Counted from the stretch's first letter, positions 20,543-32,747 are shown. The stretch: 64,000 nucleotides of DNA from Sorex araneus (GCF_027595985.1 NC_073308.1:11802566-11866565); one strand, 5' to 3'. Notes: generated by a model from the sequence alone, not told the origin. Translations and numbers: made by a program.

Positions 20543-23500
20543 CTACAATTCTTGGGTGTTAGTCTCCCACTCTGTTATTCTATATGCCATAGATGAGTGC
20601 AATCTTTCTATGTCTGTCTCTCTCTCTTTCTGACTCATTTCACTTAGCATGAAACTTTTCATGCCGATCCACTTAAATACAAAATTCATGACCTCCTTTT
20701 TTCTAACAGCTGCATAGTATTCCATTGTATAGATGTACCAAAGTTTCCTCAACCAGTCATCCGTTCTAGGGCATTCGGGTTTTTTCCAGATTCTGGCTAT
20801 TGTAAACAGTGCTGCAATGAACATACATGTACAGATATCATTTCGATTATACTTTTTTGCCTCTCTGGGATATATTCCCAGCAGTGGTATTGCTGGGTCA
20901 AATGGGAGCTCAATATCTAATTTTTTGAGAATCGTCCATATTGTTTTCCAGAAGGGCTGAACCAGTCGGAATTCCCACCAGCAGTGTAGAAGGGTCCCTT
21001 TCTCTCCACATCCTGTCCAACAGCAGTTGCTTTTGTTCTTTTGGATGTCTGCTAGTCTCTGTGGTGTGAGGTGGTATCTCGTGGTTGTTTTGATCTGCAA
21101 CTCTCTGATGATTAGTGATGTAGAGCACTTTTTCATGTGCCTTTTGGCCATTCGTATTTCTTCCTTGGTAAAGTTTCTGTTCATTTCTTCGCCCCATTTT
21201 TTGATGGGGTTGGATGTTTTCTTCTTGTAGAGTTCAACCAGTGCTTTATATACCATTGATATCAACCCCTTATCTGATGGGTATTGTGTAACTATCCTTT
21301 CCCATTCTGTGGATAGTCTTTATATTCTGGTCACTGTATCTTTTGCGGTGCAGAAGCTTTTTAGTTTAATGTAGTCCCATTTGTTGATCTCTGTTTTTAC
21401 TAGATTGCTTAGTTCCGTGTCACCTTTGAAGATAACTTTATCTTCAATATCGTGGAAGGTTTTGCCGACCTTGTCTTCAATGTACCTTATGGTTTGTGGT
21501 CTAATGTTGAGGTCTTTAATCCATTTTGATCTGACTTTTGTGCATGTTGTCAGGTCAAGGTCTAAGCCCGTTTTTTTGCATGTGGTTGTCCAGTTGTGCC
21601 AGCACCATTTGTTAAAGAGGCTTTCCTTGCTCCACTTCACATCTCTTGCTCCCTTATCAAAGATTAGATGATCATACATTTGGGGTTGTGTGTAGGGATA
21701 TTCCACCCTGTTCCATTGGTCTATGGCTCTGCCTTTGTTCCAGTACCATGCTGTTTTAATTGTTACTGCTTTGTAGTAAAGTTTGAGGTTGGGGAGGGTG
21801 ATGCCTCCCATCGTCTTTTTCCCAAGAATTGTTTTAGCTATCCGTGGGCATTTGTTGTTCCATATGAATTTTAGGATTGCTCAATCCATTTCTTTGAAAA
21901 ATGTCATGGGTATACTTATAGGGATCGAGTTGAATCTGTATAATGCTTTGGGGAGTATTGCCATTTTGACGACATTGATTCTCCCTATCCACGAGCAGAG
22001 TATATGTTTCCATTTCCTCATGTCCTCTTTTATTTCAAGGAGTAGCGTTTTATAGTTTTCTTGAGAGGTCTTTTACTTCCTTGGTTAAGCTGATTCCGAG
22101 GTACTTGATTTTCTGGGGCACGATTGTGAATGGGATTGCTTTTTTCATGTCCCTTTCCTCTGCCTCATTGTTTGTGTATAGGAAGGCCATGGATTTTTGG
22201 GTATTGATTTTGTAGCCTGCAACTTTACTGTATAAGTCTATTGTTTCTAAGAGTTTCTTAGTAGAGGCTTTAGGCTTCTCTAGATATAGTATCATATTGT
22301 CTGCAAATAGTGAGAGTTTGATTTCTTCCTTTCCTATCTGGATGTCCTTAATCTCTTTTTCTTGTCTAATAGCTATCACAAGTACTTCCAGTACTATATT
22401 GAAGAGAAGTGGTGAGAGCGGGCATCCTTGTCTTGTACCTGATCTTAGAGGAAAGGCCCTTAGTTTTTCCCCATTGAGGATAATGCTTACCGTAGGCTTG
22501 TGGTAGATGGCTTCGACTATCTTGAGGAAAGTTCCTCCAAACCCCATTTTGGTGAGGGTTTTCATCATGAAAGGATGTTGGATCTTGTCAAATGCTTTCT
22601 CTGCATCTATTGATATGATCATATGGTTTTTATCTTTACTTTTGTTGATATGATGAATTATGTTGATTGATTTCCGAATGTTAAACCATCCTTGCATCCC
22701 CGGAATGAATCCCACTTGATCATGATGTATGATCTTTTTGATGAGTTGTTGGATCCTATTTGCTAATATTTTGTTGAGAATCTTCGCATCGGTGTTCATC
22801 AGGGATATTGGTCTGTAATTTTCTTTCTTAGTGGTGTCTTTGTTTGCTTTTGGTATTAGGGAGATGTATGCTTCATAGAAACTGCTTGGGAGAGTTCCTT
22901 TTTTTTCAATTTCCTGGAAAAGTTTGAGGAGAACTGGCAACAGGTCTTCTTGAAATGTTTGGAAGAATTCACCGGTGAAACCATCTGGGCCTGGGCTTTT
23001 GTTTTTGGGGAGATTTTTGATTACAGTTTCAATTTCCTTAACATTGATGGTCTATTCAGGTATTCCAAGTCTTCTTTGTTCAGTCTTGGGAGATTGTAGG
23101 AGTCAAGGAATTCATCCATTTATTTTAGGTTCTCCTGTTTTGTGGCATATAGGCCTTCAAAGTAGTCTCTAATGATCTTTTGTATCTCACTGGTTTCTGT
23201 CATGATGTCCCCCTTTTCATTTCTGATTCGATTTATTAGGGCTCTCTTTCTTTCTTTGTGAGTCTTGTTAGTGGTTTATCAATCTTATTTATTTTCTCGA
23301 AGAACCAGCTCTTTGTTTCATTGATCTTTCGGATTGTTTTTTTTGGTTTTGATGTCGTTAATTTATGCTCTAATTTTTATTATTTCTTTCCTTCGGTCTG
23401 GTTTGGGTTCCTTTTTCTGGTCCTTTTCTAAGGTCTTGAGTCATGAAGTCAAGCTATCTATGTGGGCCCTTTCTTCCTTCCTGAGGAATGCTTGGAGAGC

Positions 23501-24394
23501 TATAAATTTTCCCCTTAACACGGCTTTAGTTGCGTCCCATAGGATTTGGTAGCTCGTGTCTTCATTCTCATTTGTTTCTAAGTATCTTTTGATTTCTTCC
23601 TTGATTTCCTTCCTGACCCACTCATTATTCAACATTGAATTGTTTAATTTCCAGGTGTTTGATTTGGTTCTCCGTGTCGGTAAGTGGTTAGCTTCTATCT
23701 TCAGCGCATCGTGGTCTGAAAAGATGGTTGATACAATTTCTATTTTTCCTATTCTATTGAGGTATGTTCTGGGGCCCAGTACATAGTCTACTTTAAAAAA
23801 TGGTCCATGTGCACTGGAAAAGAATGTGTATTCTTTCTTTTTGGGGTGTAAGGCCCTGTATAAGCCCATTAGGCCTCTCTCTTCAATTTCTTCTTTCAGA
23901 GTCAGTGTTTCCTTGTTGAGTTTTGTTCTTGTCGATCTATCTAGAGGCGATAAGGCCGTATTGAAGTCTCGGACTACAATTGTACTGTTAGTGATGTCCT
24001 CTTTGAAGTCTGTTAGGAGTTGTTTTAAATATTTAGCCGGTCGTTCATTAGGAGCGTATATGTTTAAGAGTGTGATTTCTTCCTGTTGTACATATCCCTT
24101 GATAAATAGAAAATGACCTTAGCTGTCCCTTTTAATCTTTTTCAACCTGAAGTCTATGTTGTCGGATACCAGGATGGCCACTCCAGCTTTTTTAAGGGAG
24201 TTGTTTGCTTGCAGGATTGTTTTCCATCCTTTGACTTTGAGTCTATGTTTACTCTGTTTGTTCAGGTGTGTTTCTTGCAGGCAGCAGAATGTTGGGTTTA
24301 ATTTCCGGATCCATTTTGCCACTCTGTGTCTCTTGATGGGTGCATTTAGGCCGTTGACATTGAGAGAGATTATTGTGATAGGATTTTGTGTCAT
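20543..24394 (-). pseudogene. LINE-1 ORF2 (endonuclease / reverse transcriptase), decayed
   Basis: Begins MTQNPITIISLNVNGLNAPI, the apurinic-type endonuclease start. The reverse transcriptase part lies at 22940-22050, with [16 protein letters not shown] and [12 protein letters not shown]. Several frameshifts and stops break the frame (blocks 24394-24119, 23869-23441, 22940-22050, 21811-21320, 21265-20543). The catalytic FADD box reads FADN (22296-22307), and a cysteine of the C-terminal C-x-x-C-type motif is replaced by F (LLHCWWEF). It cannot encode an active enzyme. Confidence 0.9.
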
Positions 24395-24530
24395 ATTTCT
24401 GTGGTATTTGTTGTTTTTGTGGGGCTCCTCCTTGTCTTACAGTAGCCCCTTTAGACCTTCTTTCAGGTTTGGTTTTGAGTCTATGAAGTTCCTGAGCTGT
24501 TGTTTATCCGAGAAATAGTGTATGATTCCT

Positions 24531-25903
24531 TCAGAGTTTGAGTGAGAGTTTAGCTGGATAAAGTATTCTTGATGAGGCATTCATTTCGTTGAGTTTTTTC
24601 ACTATGCCCCACCATTGTCTTCGGGCTCGGAGGGTTTCCTCTGACAGGTCTGCTGTAAATCTGAGGGGTGCTCCTTTGTATGTGATTTCCTTCTTTGACC
24701 TTGCTGCTTGCAGAATTGTGTCTCTATCCATAGCATCCATCATTCTGACTATGATATGCCTTGGAGTCTTTTTATTCGGGTCTCTTTTTGCTGGTACTCT
24801 TCGGACTCCTTGTATCTGGATGCCGGCCTTCTCCAGCTTTGGGAATTTCTTAGCAATAATGTCTTTGACTGTTTTTTTCATTGGGGTTACTTCCCTGTGG
24901 TTCTGGTACTCCAATGATTCTTTTTTTTTTTATTATATCACCATGTGGAAAGATACACAGTTTTCAGGTTTATGTCTCAGTTATACAATATTCAAACACC
25001 ATCCCTTTACCAGTGCCCATATTCCACCACCAGAATCCCCAGTATACCCCCCGCCCCCCCACTGTATAACTGATGAATTTCACTTCATTTTCTCTTTACC
25101 TTGATTACGTTCCATATTGCAAAACAAAACTCACTATTGTTGTTCGAGTTTCCCCCCAAGAAAGACAGCCTTACTAAGGAAGCATTTGATAATTGGTTTT
25201 CCATTAAAAGATTGTATATTTTCAGTTTTTAGAAAAGGTCGGCCGCGCGGTTCGGATGTGTTCCAGTCCCGCAACCCGGAGCCGTGTTAGTTGCTGCTCA
25301 GTGTCGCCAGGGCTCCTTTTGGAGAAGGTGTCCCAGCTGTACCTCCTCCGTCTGGATCCCTGGTGTTGTTGGCCCGGATTCCGGTCCGGAGCATTTCTCC
25401 GGCCGCGTTGCTCACCAGACTGCCTCTCCAATGATTCTTATGTTGTTCCTCTTGAAGTCATCCCCCAGGGCTCTGTTTAGCTCTATAGCCATTTTGAGGT
25501 CTTTGGCCATGATTTGTTGTTGTCTATAAGCTTTCTGCAGCTCATCTTCCAGGTCACTGATTCTGTCTTTGGCTGTAGTCATTCTACTGTTGAGGGCATC
25601 TAGTGAGATTTTTAATTCATCTACCGATTCCTTTATTTGTGTGACTTCCGTTCGTAGGTTTGAGATTTCTGCTCTCATTTCTTCCTGGATTTTCTTGGTA
25701 GACCGTTCCAGTGCTTCATTCATCTCCTCCCTTAATTTATTGGATGTCTGTTCCATGGTTGCTTGGAGTAGGTCGACTCTCCTCCAGATCTCCTCTCTGA
25801 ATTGTTTATCTGAGAGGTCGTAGATGTGAGTAGCCCCCGTTGATGTTTCTGGAATCTTTTCTTCTCCCTCTCTTCGTGGAGGGGATTTTCGCTGCTTCTT
25901 CAT
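24531..25903 (-). pseudogene. LINE-1 ORF1 (RNA-binding chaperone), split by an insertion
   Basis: The N-terminal part (25903-25426) starts MKKQRKSPPRREGEEKIPET and then forms a heptad-rich coiled coil. The C-terminal part (about 24914-24531) holds the RNA-recognition-like region PRHIIVRMMDAMDRDTIL and ends in KLSLKL. The two are separated by a 0.5-kb retroelement with target-site duplications. Confidence 0.88.
24909..25439 (-). mobile_element. Nested ~0.5-kb retroelement with TSDs inside L1 ORF1
   Basis: A 14-bp direct repeat CTCCAATGATTCTT flanks it (24909-24922 and 25426-25439). The T run at 24921-24931 is its A tail, so it lies on the minus strand. The 3' part resembles the L1-like ends at 28.7, 53.6 and 58.9 kb; the 5' part is a GC-rich, CpG-rich block (25240-25425). 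A 69-codon frame from 25431, opening MERQSGEQRGRRNAP, is probably chance. Confidence 0.85.
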
Positions 25904-26119
25904 ATTGTTACGGAAGTATAGAGTTGGAACTTTGTAGTTATCTATTCTTGTTCCCTCTTGCTGAGGAAAGGAGGGGCTCTGCTTATGCTAAACTTCCCTT
26001 ATTCACTGACAGTTTTTAGAGTGTCAAACTAAGCTAATGGATATTTTGCATGAGTGTTTGAGATGGCTAAAGTGATTTTCAAAGAAATAGACAGTAACTA
26101 TTATGCTGAGGTAACAAAG

Positions 26120-26400
26120 AATAACTGCGGCCAACAGGAGGCCACGCCCACTTTGAGACCACGCCCCCTAAGATGCAGGCCACGCCCCCAGTGTCTTCCT
26201 GTTAGAGAGCCAGGCGGGACACGCAGGACACGGGGCGGGGCAGCTGCAGGATGTTGGGGACCCCGTTTGGCGGGAAGCGGGGGACGGGAGGGCGTGGCCG
26301 AGAGTCAGTGACGGTACCTGGGTGGGCAGGCCGCAGTTAGACAGCCGGATTGGGAGACGGGACGCGCAGGACACTGGGCGGGGCAGCTGCAGGATCTGTT
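26120..26400. repeat. GC-rich repeats with duplicated 30-bp block
   Basis: Repeated ggccacgccc phrases, then two copies of gcaggacac-gggcggggcagctgcaggat about 145 bp apart (26221 and 26367). CpG-rich island in AT-rich surroundings. Confidence 0.65.
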
Positions 26401-26573
26401 GTTACTGTTTTTGGCATATCAAATATGCCACAAGTAGATTGCCAGGCTCTGCCGTGTGGGTGGGATACTCTTGATAGTTTGCCGGGCTCTCCAAGAGGGG
26501 CAGAGGAATTGAACCTGGGTCAACCACGTGCAAGGCAAATGCCCTACCCGCTGTGCTATCACTCCAGTCCCTC
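26397..26573 (-). mobile_element. tRNA-derived SINE, long-tail type, antisense
   Basis: gttactgtttttggcatatc through gtgctatcactccagtccc. It has the ttgccgggctctccaagagg segment specific to the long-tail version. Confidence 0.9.
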
Positions 26574-26935
26574 AGCAAGTAAAAAAAAGAAAAAGAGATA
26601 GAGAGAAAATAAAGAATAAAAGAAAAAAGTAGAAAAAGAAAAAGAAAAAAGAGTTAAAAGAAAAAAGTAAAAAAGACAAAAAGCAAAAAAGAATAAAGAC
26701 AATAAGGGAAAAAAAGCATTTGTGGGAACAGCAGGTGCATCCCACCTGATCAGTATGCAATCCACATGCTCAGCAAGTAAAAACATGAAAAAGAAAGAAG
26801 AGAAAATAAAGAATAAAAGAAAAAAGTTTAAAAAATGAAAAAGTTAAAAGAAAAAAGTAAAAACAAAGAAAAAGAAAAAACAGAAAGAAAAAAAGAAAAA
26901 GACAAAAAAGGAAAAAGAGACAGACATGTAACTCA
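26573..26935 (+). repeat. A-rich purine tract with ATCAGYA punctuation
   Basis: Runs of aaaagaaaaa broken by gcaggtgcatcccacctgat cagtatgc and by catgctcagcaagtaaaa. The same architecture recurs at 31.7-32.7 kb. Confidence 0.8.
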
Positions 26936-27069
26936 GATGAGGGATCTGGTTTGGGTAGGTAATTTCTGGAGATGCTTTTAAGAAATTCAGAGAGAGAACA
27001 TAGCAAAGAATTGGAAAAGACTTCCACCACACATTGAGTTATAAGTAAGAAAGTGCTTTATTTTAAAAA

Positions 27070-27206
27070 TTTTCGCATCACACTGGTGATGCACAGGGAT
27101 TACTCTTGGCAGTGTTCAGGGGACAAAATGGGATGCTGGAAATTGAACCTGGGTGGGCCAAGTGCAACGCCAACGCCTTACCCACTGTGCTATCACTCCA
27201 GCCCCA
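27070..27206 (-). mobile_element. tRNA-derived SINE, short-tail type, antisense
   Basis: cgcatcacactggtgatgca through gtgctatcactccagcccc; antisense B-box gaaattgaacctgggt. Confidence 0.88.
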
Positions 27207-28640
27207 AAAAGGTGCTTTAGGACTTAATTATTTCAACAGCAGACTTCTGGGGTGTTTTTTTATTTTTATTTTTTTTAGGAAGGACTGTCTTTTGGGAGCC
27301 TATTAATCCACCTCTTTGAGCAATATGTATCTAGTACTTAATACAACTGGGAACATTTCCCCCTAGATATCTCATTTATCAATGACCATGGAATAAAAGA
27401 CCATGCAATTTCCAATGCAATCATTTCCTTATATAGCTTTGACAGTTCTACACAGGTCTGAGACAAAGAGAGATAAGCAATACATTTGATTTACATGTCT
27501 CTTGCAAAATTAATAGAATTGTAATCTCAGGTGATAGTCTTGAGAGATTGAGGAAATAAAAGGGATTAACCCTCATAAAACAGTAGGAGCTTTCTTTCTC
27601 TATGTACAGCTGTTCCTCATTTTGCTTAATGTTGAAAATGGTCGTTAGTAAATGAAATGATGTTAGTTAAGGACCTGCTTTCACTATGTTGTTTTTTGCT
27701 TACAGTACACAAAACTCTATCACACTGGGCATTTTACTGTATATTATTTTCATATGATACTTTACCCCTTACAATAATTCTATGAGGCCATTACAACTAA
27801 TCCTGCTTTATAGATATACTACCTGAAATTCGACTGAGGTTGTAGTCACAGAATGGGGACTCTAACTCTTTCTTAGATAATTTCATAGTTCTTACATTTT
27901 GAGGCAATCAACCTCCCTCCCTGCCAGCCCCCCAAGAGAATTCATTGGGACTCTTTTTATATCTGGTAAGAGCAGTACTGGGTAGCTTTTAATTGGTAAT
28001 TTTAATACCAAACAATGCTATTTACCCAACGGTGGTTAGAACTCTGCTAATTACTAGCACTCATTCTGTTAACAAACATGGCATTTATCAGTTCCAGCAA
28101 GAGTGAAACAATATAAAGTGATAGCATAAACAAGTGCTTCCAAATAAACACCTTTGTTTTGGGTTCTGGTGTCAAGCAACACTTATTTTAATTGTCATTT
28201 TTACTTTAGGCTGAATAGCTCATATTTAATACTCTTTAAACCTTTGAGAATAATTAAGTCTTTCATAAAATTTTTAATTACTTGAGAATATGTTCAATCT
28301 CACAAAATAGTTTTATCTGTTTATTCAAGAGCCATCATCTTCCTTCAGGTTAAGACTAAACTGTAATTGAAAGTCACATTACCAAGTCTAATTGATAACC
28401 CAGGATTGTCACACATTATCATCTCTTTATTTTATCACTGCGGGTGAGGTTTGAAGAAAAGCTTTCCATCTTTCCAAATGTTCCCCTTTCCCTAACTAAG
28501 CTCGGCTATGTCCAAAATATTCAGGAGGAATTTTGAGACACTGGATTATTTCCAGTAGCATTAGGGCATCTTAGAGGACAAACATAAAGATGGCACATAG
28601 GTGCATTGTTTGGAACAACGTCTACTGCACCAGTGGATCA
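27207..28640. other. AT-rich intergenic sequence
   Basis: No gene, RNA or clear repeat recognised. Base composition is clearly AT-rich with no long open frames. Confidence 0.5.
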
Positions 28641-28649
28641 AGACTGTTT

Positions 28650-28935
28650 CTGCTAAGTGCCTCCCATATAGGGAGGCTGGGGTAGGGGTAGGGGTGTTGG
28701 GGGATGGTGGTAGGGAAACAGGGACATTGGTGGTGGGAAATGTACTCTGATGTAGCGATGGGTGCTGGATCATTGTATGACTGAAACCCAATTATGAACA
28801 GCTTTGTAATGGTCTGTCTCACGGATATTCAATTACAAAATTAAAAAATAATAATATGGAGTTCATGCTCAATTCAATCAGTTTAATCAATGTCTGAATA
28901 AATAGCAGTACTCCTACATTAAAACAAAAAAGGCT
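28650..28935 (+). mobile_element. L1-like 3' end with extra 3' module
   Basis: G-rich ggtaggggtaggggtgttgg tract, then gatgggtgctggatcattgt and acggatattcaattacaaaa. It continues into gagttcatgctcaattcaat and ends at an A-rich run. The same extra module follows the copy at 63.1 kb. Confidence 0.75.
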
Positions 28936-29246
28936 GTTCCTGCTAAACTACCAGGTTGGAAGAAACATACCCTAAGACTGCTGCCTCTGAAGGCATATAG
29001 AAAAGAGATAGAGTCTGGGTCACTATACTTTGGAGGTCAGTGATTCCAAATGCAAAACTGGGTTAAGCAAGTTTTCTCTTCTGAGGCTTAATGAAGGATA
29101 TGAGACTAATGTGGCCATATAAAGTGAAAGGATGCACACTGTTTCCATGCCAAGCAGCTACACATATTTGCACAGCAGCTCTTAGGAGGTTGTCTCATTT
29201 GGGCTATAAAAGGGTCTTCTTTGTGCAAGGTTTTCCATTAGAGTAA

Positions 29247-29300
29247 TATATATAATATATATAAATATATGTAATATATTGCATATATGTATATAAAATC
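29247..29300. repeat. AT microsatellite
   Basis: tatataatatatataaatat-type run of about 50 bp. Confidence 0.8.
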
Positions 29301-29301
29301 A

Positions 29302-29826
29302 CGCCAGGCTGTTTTCACTCGGGGTGCCCTAGAGGGGGGTGGGTGAGAACCCTCCCCTCCCCAGCCCACCTCCACTACTCAACCGCCGCCAAGCTCCAGG
29401 CCATTTTCCGGACGCTCCAGCAGAGCCTCACTCATGAATGAAGTCCCACGGAACCCAGATAATGCGAAACTTTGTGACCTTGAACTCTGGACTCAACAGG
29501 ACCTGGAGCAGAGATCCTCTGCCTGCTATGCCCCAATCTCTGGTGACTCAGGGATCACACCCATTAGCCACACCCTGCCACACCCTGCTTTCACCAAATA
29601 ATCTCATCCACCACCCTCCAGATCTCAACGGCTGCTCCTCCCAGACAAGAGTATAAATGAGGCCCCCACAGCCATGCCACCGACTCCATGCCAGGCTGTT
29701 TTCACTCGGGACGCCCAGGAGGGAGGCGGGTGAGAACCTTCCCTGCCCCAAGGGACCCAGTCCCAGCAGCCGACCTCCACTACCCAACCACCTCCACGCT
29801 CCAGGCCACTTTGCGGCCGCACGACA
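29302..29826 (+). repeat. Direct repeat of about 117-137 bp at 388 bp spacing
   Basis: Copies at about 29302-29418 and 29690-29826 start gccaggctgttttcactcgg and include cacgctccaggcca or its variant. Between them lies agagtataaatgaggccccc, a TATA-like box. It could be two monomers of a retroelement promoter or an LTR-like structure; I cannot name the family. Confidence 0.75.
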
Positions 29827-29952
29827 CATTATAAGACACTTCCTACCCATTTTCCATAATTACCACACCATATTTGATGGAGTTCAGACAGTAGGCAACA
29901 AATCATAGGAAGTAATATGTATATGTAGTTGCACACACACATGTATATATCT

Positions 29953-30205
29953 CTTAGAGAGCCTGTCAAGCTACCGAGAGTATCCTGTCCATGTGGGCAG
30001 AGCCTGGCAAGCTACCCATGGTGTATTTGATATGCCAATAACAGTAATGATAGGTCTCATTCCCCTGACCCTGAAAGAGCCTCCAATCGCTGGGAAAGAT
30101 GAGTAAGGAGAGGCTGCTAAAATCTCAGGGCTGGGAGGAATAGAGACGTTACTGGTGCCTGCTTGAGTAAATCGATGAACAACGGGATGACAGTGATACT
30201 TGGTC
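29953..30205 (+). mobile_element. SINE, long-tail type, 3' part
   Basis: Starts inside the tail (gagagcctgtcaagctaccg) and ends acaacgggatgacagtgata. About 60 bp of unrelated-looking sequence interrupts it (30070-30140). Confidence 0.85.
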
Positions 30206-31730
30206 ACTGAAATGGTGAAGAAATAAGAGGAAGGGTGAAGTGAAGGGCTCTGATAGCTCAGCTAGAAGATAGTCTAGATTATAACTGTAGGTCTAGATGT
30301 GTACTTTTGTATACCTGTGTTTATTGTGGACAAGGTTCATTGATTGCTTTGCAACATCTAAGCTTTTGGATGTCCTGAGGTGACAATGTACGATAAAAAG
30401 TAGAACTTAGTGAATTAACCCTATTTGCATGTATCTTTGTTGTAACTGATAGAAAGGGTACTTCTGGGACATAATCTTGTTAAACCATTTCTGGGTAATA
30501 AAACACCAAGTCTTGTTTCTGTGGGTGGCAGCACGGGGGAGAGTGACTTGCAGGGGAAGGGCTGTTCTGGTCACATTGGAGGTTGCTGGTTGGTTTGATG
30601 AGTCTCTGGCTGTGTTTAGGAACACAGTCTCGGTACTTCATTAGCACTAGGTTCCTTACTAACATTTTACTAGAATGAGTGGATAATTCTCTTAGAAGCT
30701 TATACTTTGTTACTGGGTTGCATTCTCTCATTTTCACTTGAACATTACAGGAATGCAGTATTTTAACTGTAACTATGCCAATATCTTTATCTAGAGAGCT
30801 TGCTGCCATTTTTGTCTTTTTAGAAATTTTCATTGCCAAGAAAGGCTGGATTAATTTTTTTTCTTCCAGTGGTGTTGTGTATTTTTGTTTACCAAATACT
30901 CTATAGCTTTGGGACTTTGAAATGGTAAACATTCATAGTACATAAAGAAGCATGATACATAAACATATGATCTTAATAACATAATGGATGTTTAGTTGTG
31001 TAGGAAAACAGGACCAAGAAGGACATGTGTTGCAGTAAGGTTTGATTAGACAGTCTGAGACATTGAGATATGCATGTGAAATACTTATGGAGGATCACAA
31101 ACTGTCTCTGGTGTTGTGTTGTACCGTGCCCAGAGCAGCCTGTTCAGGCCCTTTTTATTAACTAGCTTGATGTTCTAACCAGTGATATTCAGTCACATAG
31201 GCAGAATATGCAAATTAACATAGTCAACGGAAACAGTATCAAAGTCAGTTACATAATTGGAAGCATAGTCAGTTAAAGTAACAGTAACAGAAAAACAATT
31301 TTTTCGTCCAAGCCTAGTTAGGCCTGAGATTGTGAGATGTTGTACACCAACAGACATGTCAGACATAACCATGTGTAATTGTGTGTGACTGTTTTTTGCT
31401 TCTTTTTCCCATTTCCCAGTCACATGTTAACTTCCAAAAAAAAATTTTAAAAACCTGAAAGAAAAAAGAATTCTGTTTTTGAGGAGAGACATGGGAGATG
31501 GCAGCGGAGAAATCCTGGACAGTCCTTCTCCTGATCATTTTATCTATAACTTATAGATAAATACACTTTGTGAGAAATTCAGACTTGTATTATTCAGATC
31601 AAAATATCTGGTAAGATCTAATATAATTTTAATGTAATTTTGAATTGACCTTAAAACAAAACCATAATTTTATACCTACATGTCAATTATTTCATGTAGG
31701 TAATAAATATATCATTGTTTACTATCAAAA
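30206..31730. other. AT-rich intergenic sequence
   Basis: No gene recognised. An octamer-like ATGCAAAT at 31208-31215 has no V segment behind it. Confidence 0.5.
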
Positions 31731-32640
31731 AAGGAAAAAAGAGAAAAAAAGGGAAGAGAAAAAGAGAAAAGGATAAAAGAGAAAACAGGGGGCTGGAGCA
31801 ATAGTACAGTGAGTAGGGCATTTGCCTTATATGCGGCAGACCCAGGTTCAATCACCAGCATCCCATATGGGTCCCCAAGCACTGCCAGGCGTAATTCCTG
31901 AGCGTAGAGCCAAGAGTAACTCCTGATCATTGCTGGGTGTGACACCACCCAAAAGAGGAAAAAAAGGGAAAAAACAAAAAAACAAGAAAAAATATATATA
32001 AAAGAAAAAGATGAAAAAAGAAAAAGAAAAAAGAGGAAAAAAGAAAATAAAAAAGGGAAAAAGAAAAATAGAAAAAAATAGCCCACAGGATCAGCACCTA
32101 CAGCCAAGTGATCAGCAGGTGCAGCCCATGTGATCAGCAAGTATATAAAAGAACAATAAGAAAAAATACAAAAAAAGAAAAATACAAAAAAAGAAAAAAG
32201 AATATTTTTTTAAAAGAAAAAATGGGAAAAAGAAGAAGAAAAAAGGAAAAGAAAGCAGTCCAAGGGATCAACACCTACAACCCCATATTCAGCAAGTACA
32301 GCCAAGTGATTAGCACCTGAAATCCATGTGATCAGCACGTTTAGCCCACATGATCAGCACCTGCAGATTACGTGTTCAGCAAGTAAAAAAGAAAAAATAA
32401 AATGCAAAGAAAAAGAAAAAATAGAAAAAAATAAAGAAAAAGGAACACAAAACAAAAAACAAGAAAAAACAGAAAAGGAAAGAAAAAAGAACTAAAAAAA
32501 GAAAAAATGGGAGAAAGGAAAAAGGAAAGAAAAAGAAATAAAGAAAAATACATAAAAAAAGAAAAAAGAAAAAGAAAAATAGAAAAAGGAAAGAAAAAAA
32601 GAAAGAAAAAGGGGAAAAAAGAGAAAAAAATAGCAGCCCA
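31730..32640 (+). repeat. A-rich purine low-complexity block with TGATCAGCA motifs
   Basis: Long (A)nG runs, interrupted by blocks such as cagccaagtgatcagcaggt and cccatgtgatcagcaagtat. The motif or close variants occur near 32088, 32106, 32128, 32267, 32306, 32329, 32351, 32645 and 32686. Confidence 0.85.
31788..31955 (+). mobile_element. tRNA-derived SINE, short-tail type, sense
   Basis: Complete: gggctggagcaatagtacag head, caggttcaatcaccagcatc B-box region, gatcattgctgggtgtgaca tail. It sits inside the purine block. Confidence 0.92.
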
Positions 32641-32747
32641 CCAGATCAACACCTTTGGCCCACGTGTTCGCACATGCATCCAAATGATCAGCAGATGCAG
32701 CCCAAGTGATCAGGACCTGCAGCACACACGTTCAGCACCTGTTTGGA

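Larger units (their letters stand above)
20097..26000 (-). mobile_element. Near full-length LINE-1, minus strand, inactive
   Basis: Poly-T at 20097 is the reversed A tail. A G-rich 3' UTR follows (20150-20540), then ORF2 (24394 down to about 20543) and ORF1 (25903 down to 24531). The 5' UTR limit near 26000 is approximate. Both ORFs are broken, and a 0.5-kb retroelement sits inside ORF1. Confidence 0.92.

Noticed and set aside
20733-25903. Several plus-strand open frames of 60-170 codons
   Set aside because: They lie antisense to decayed LINE-1 ORF1/ORF2, whose minus-strand protein is recognisable.
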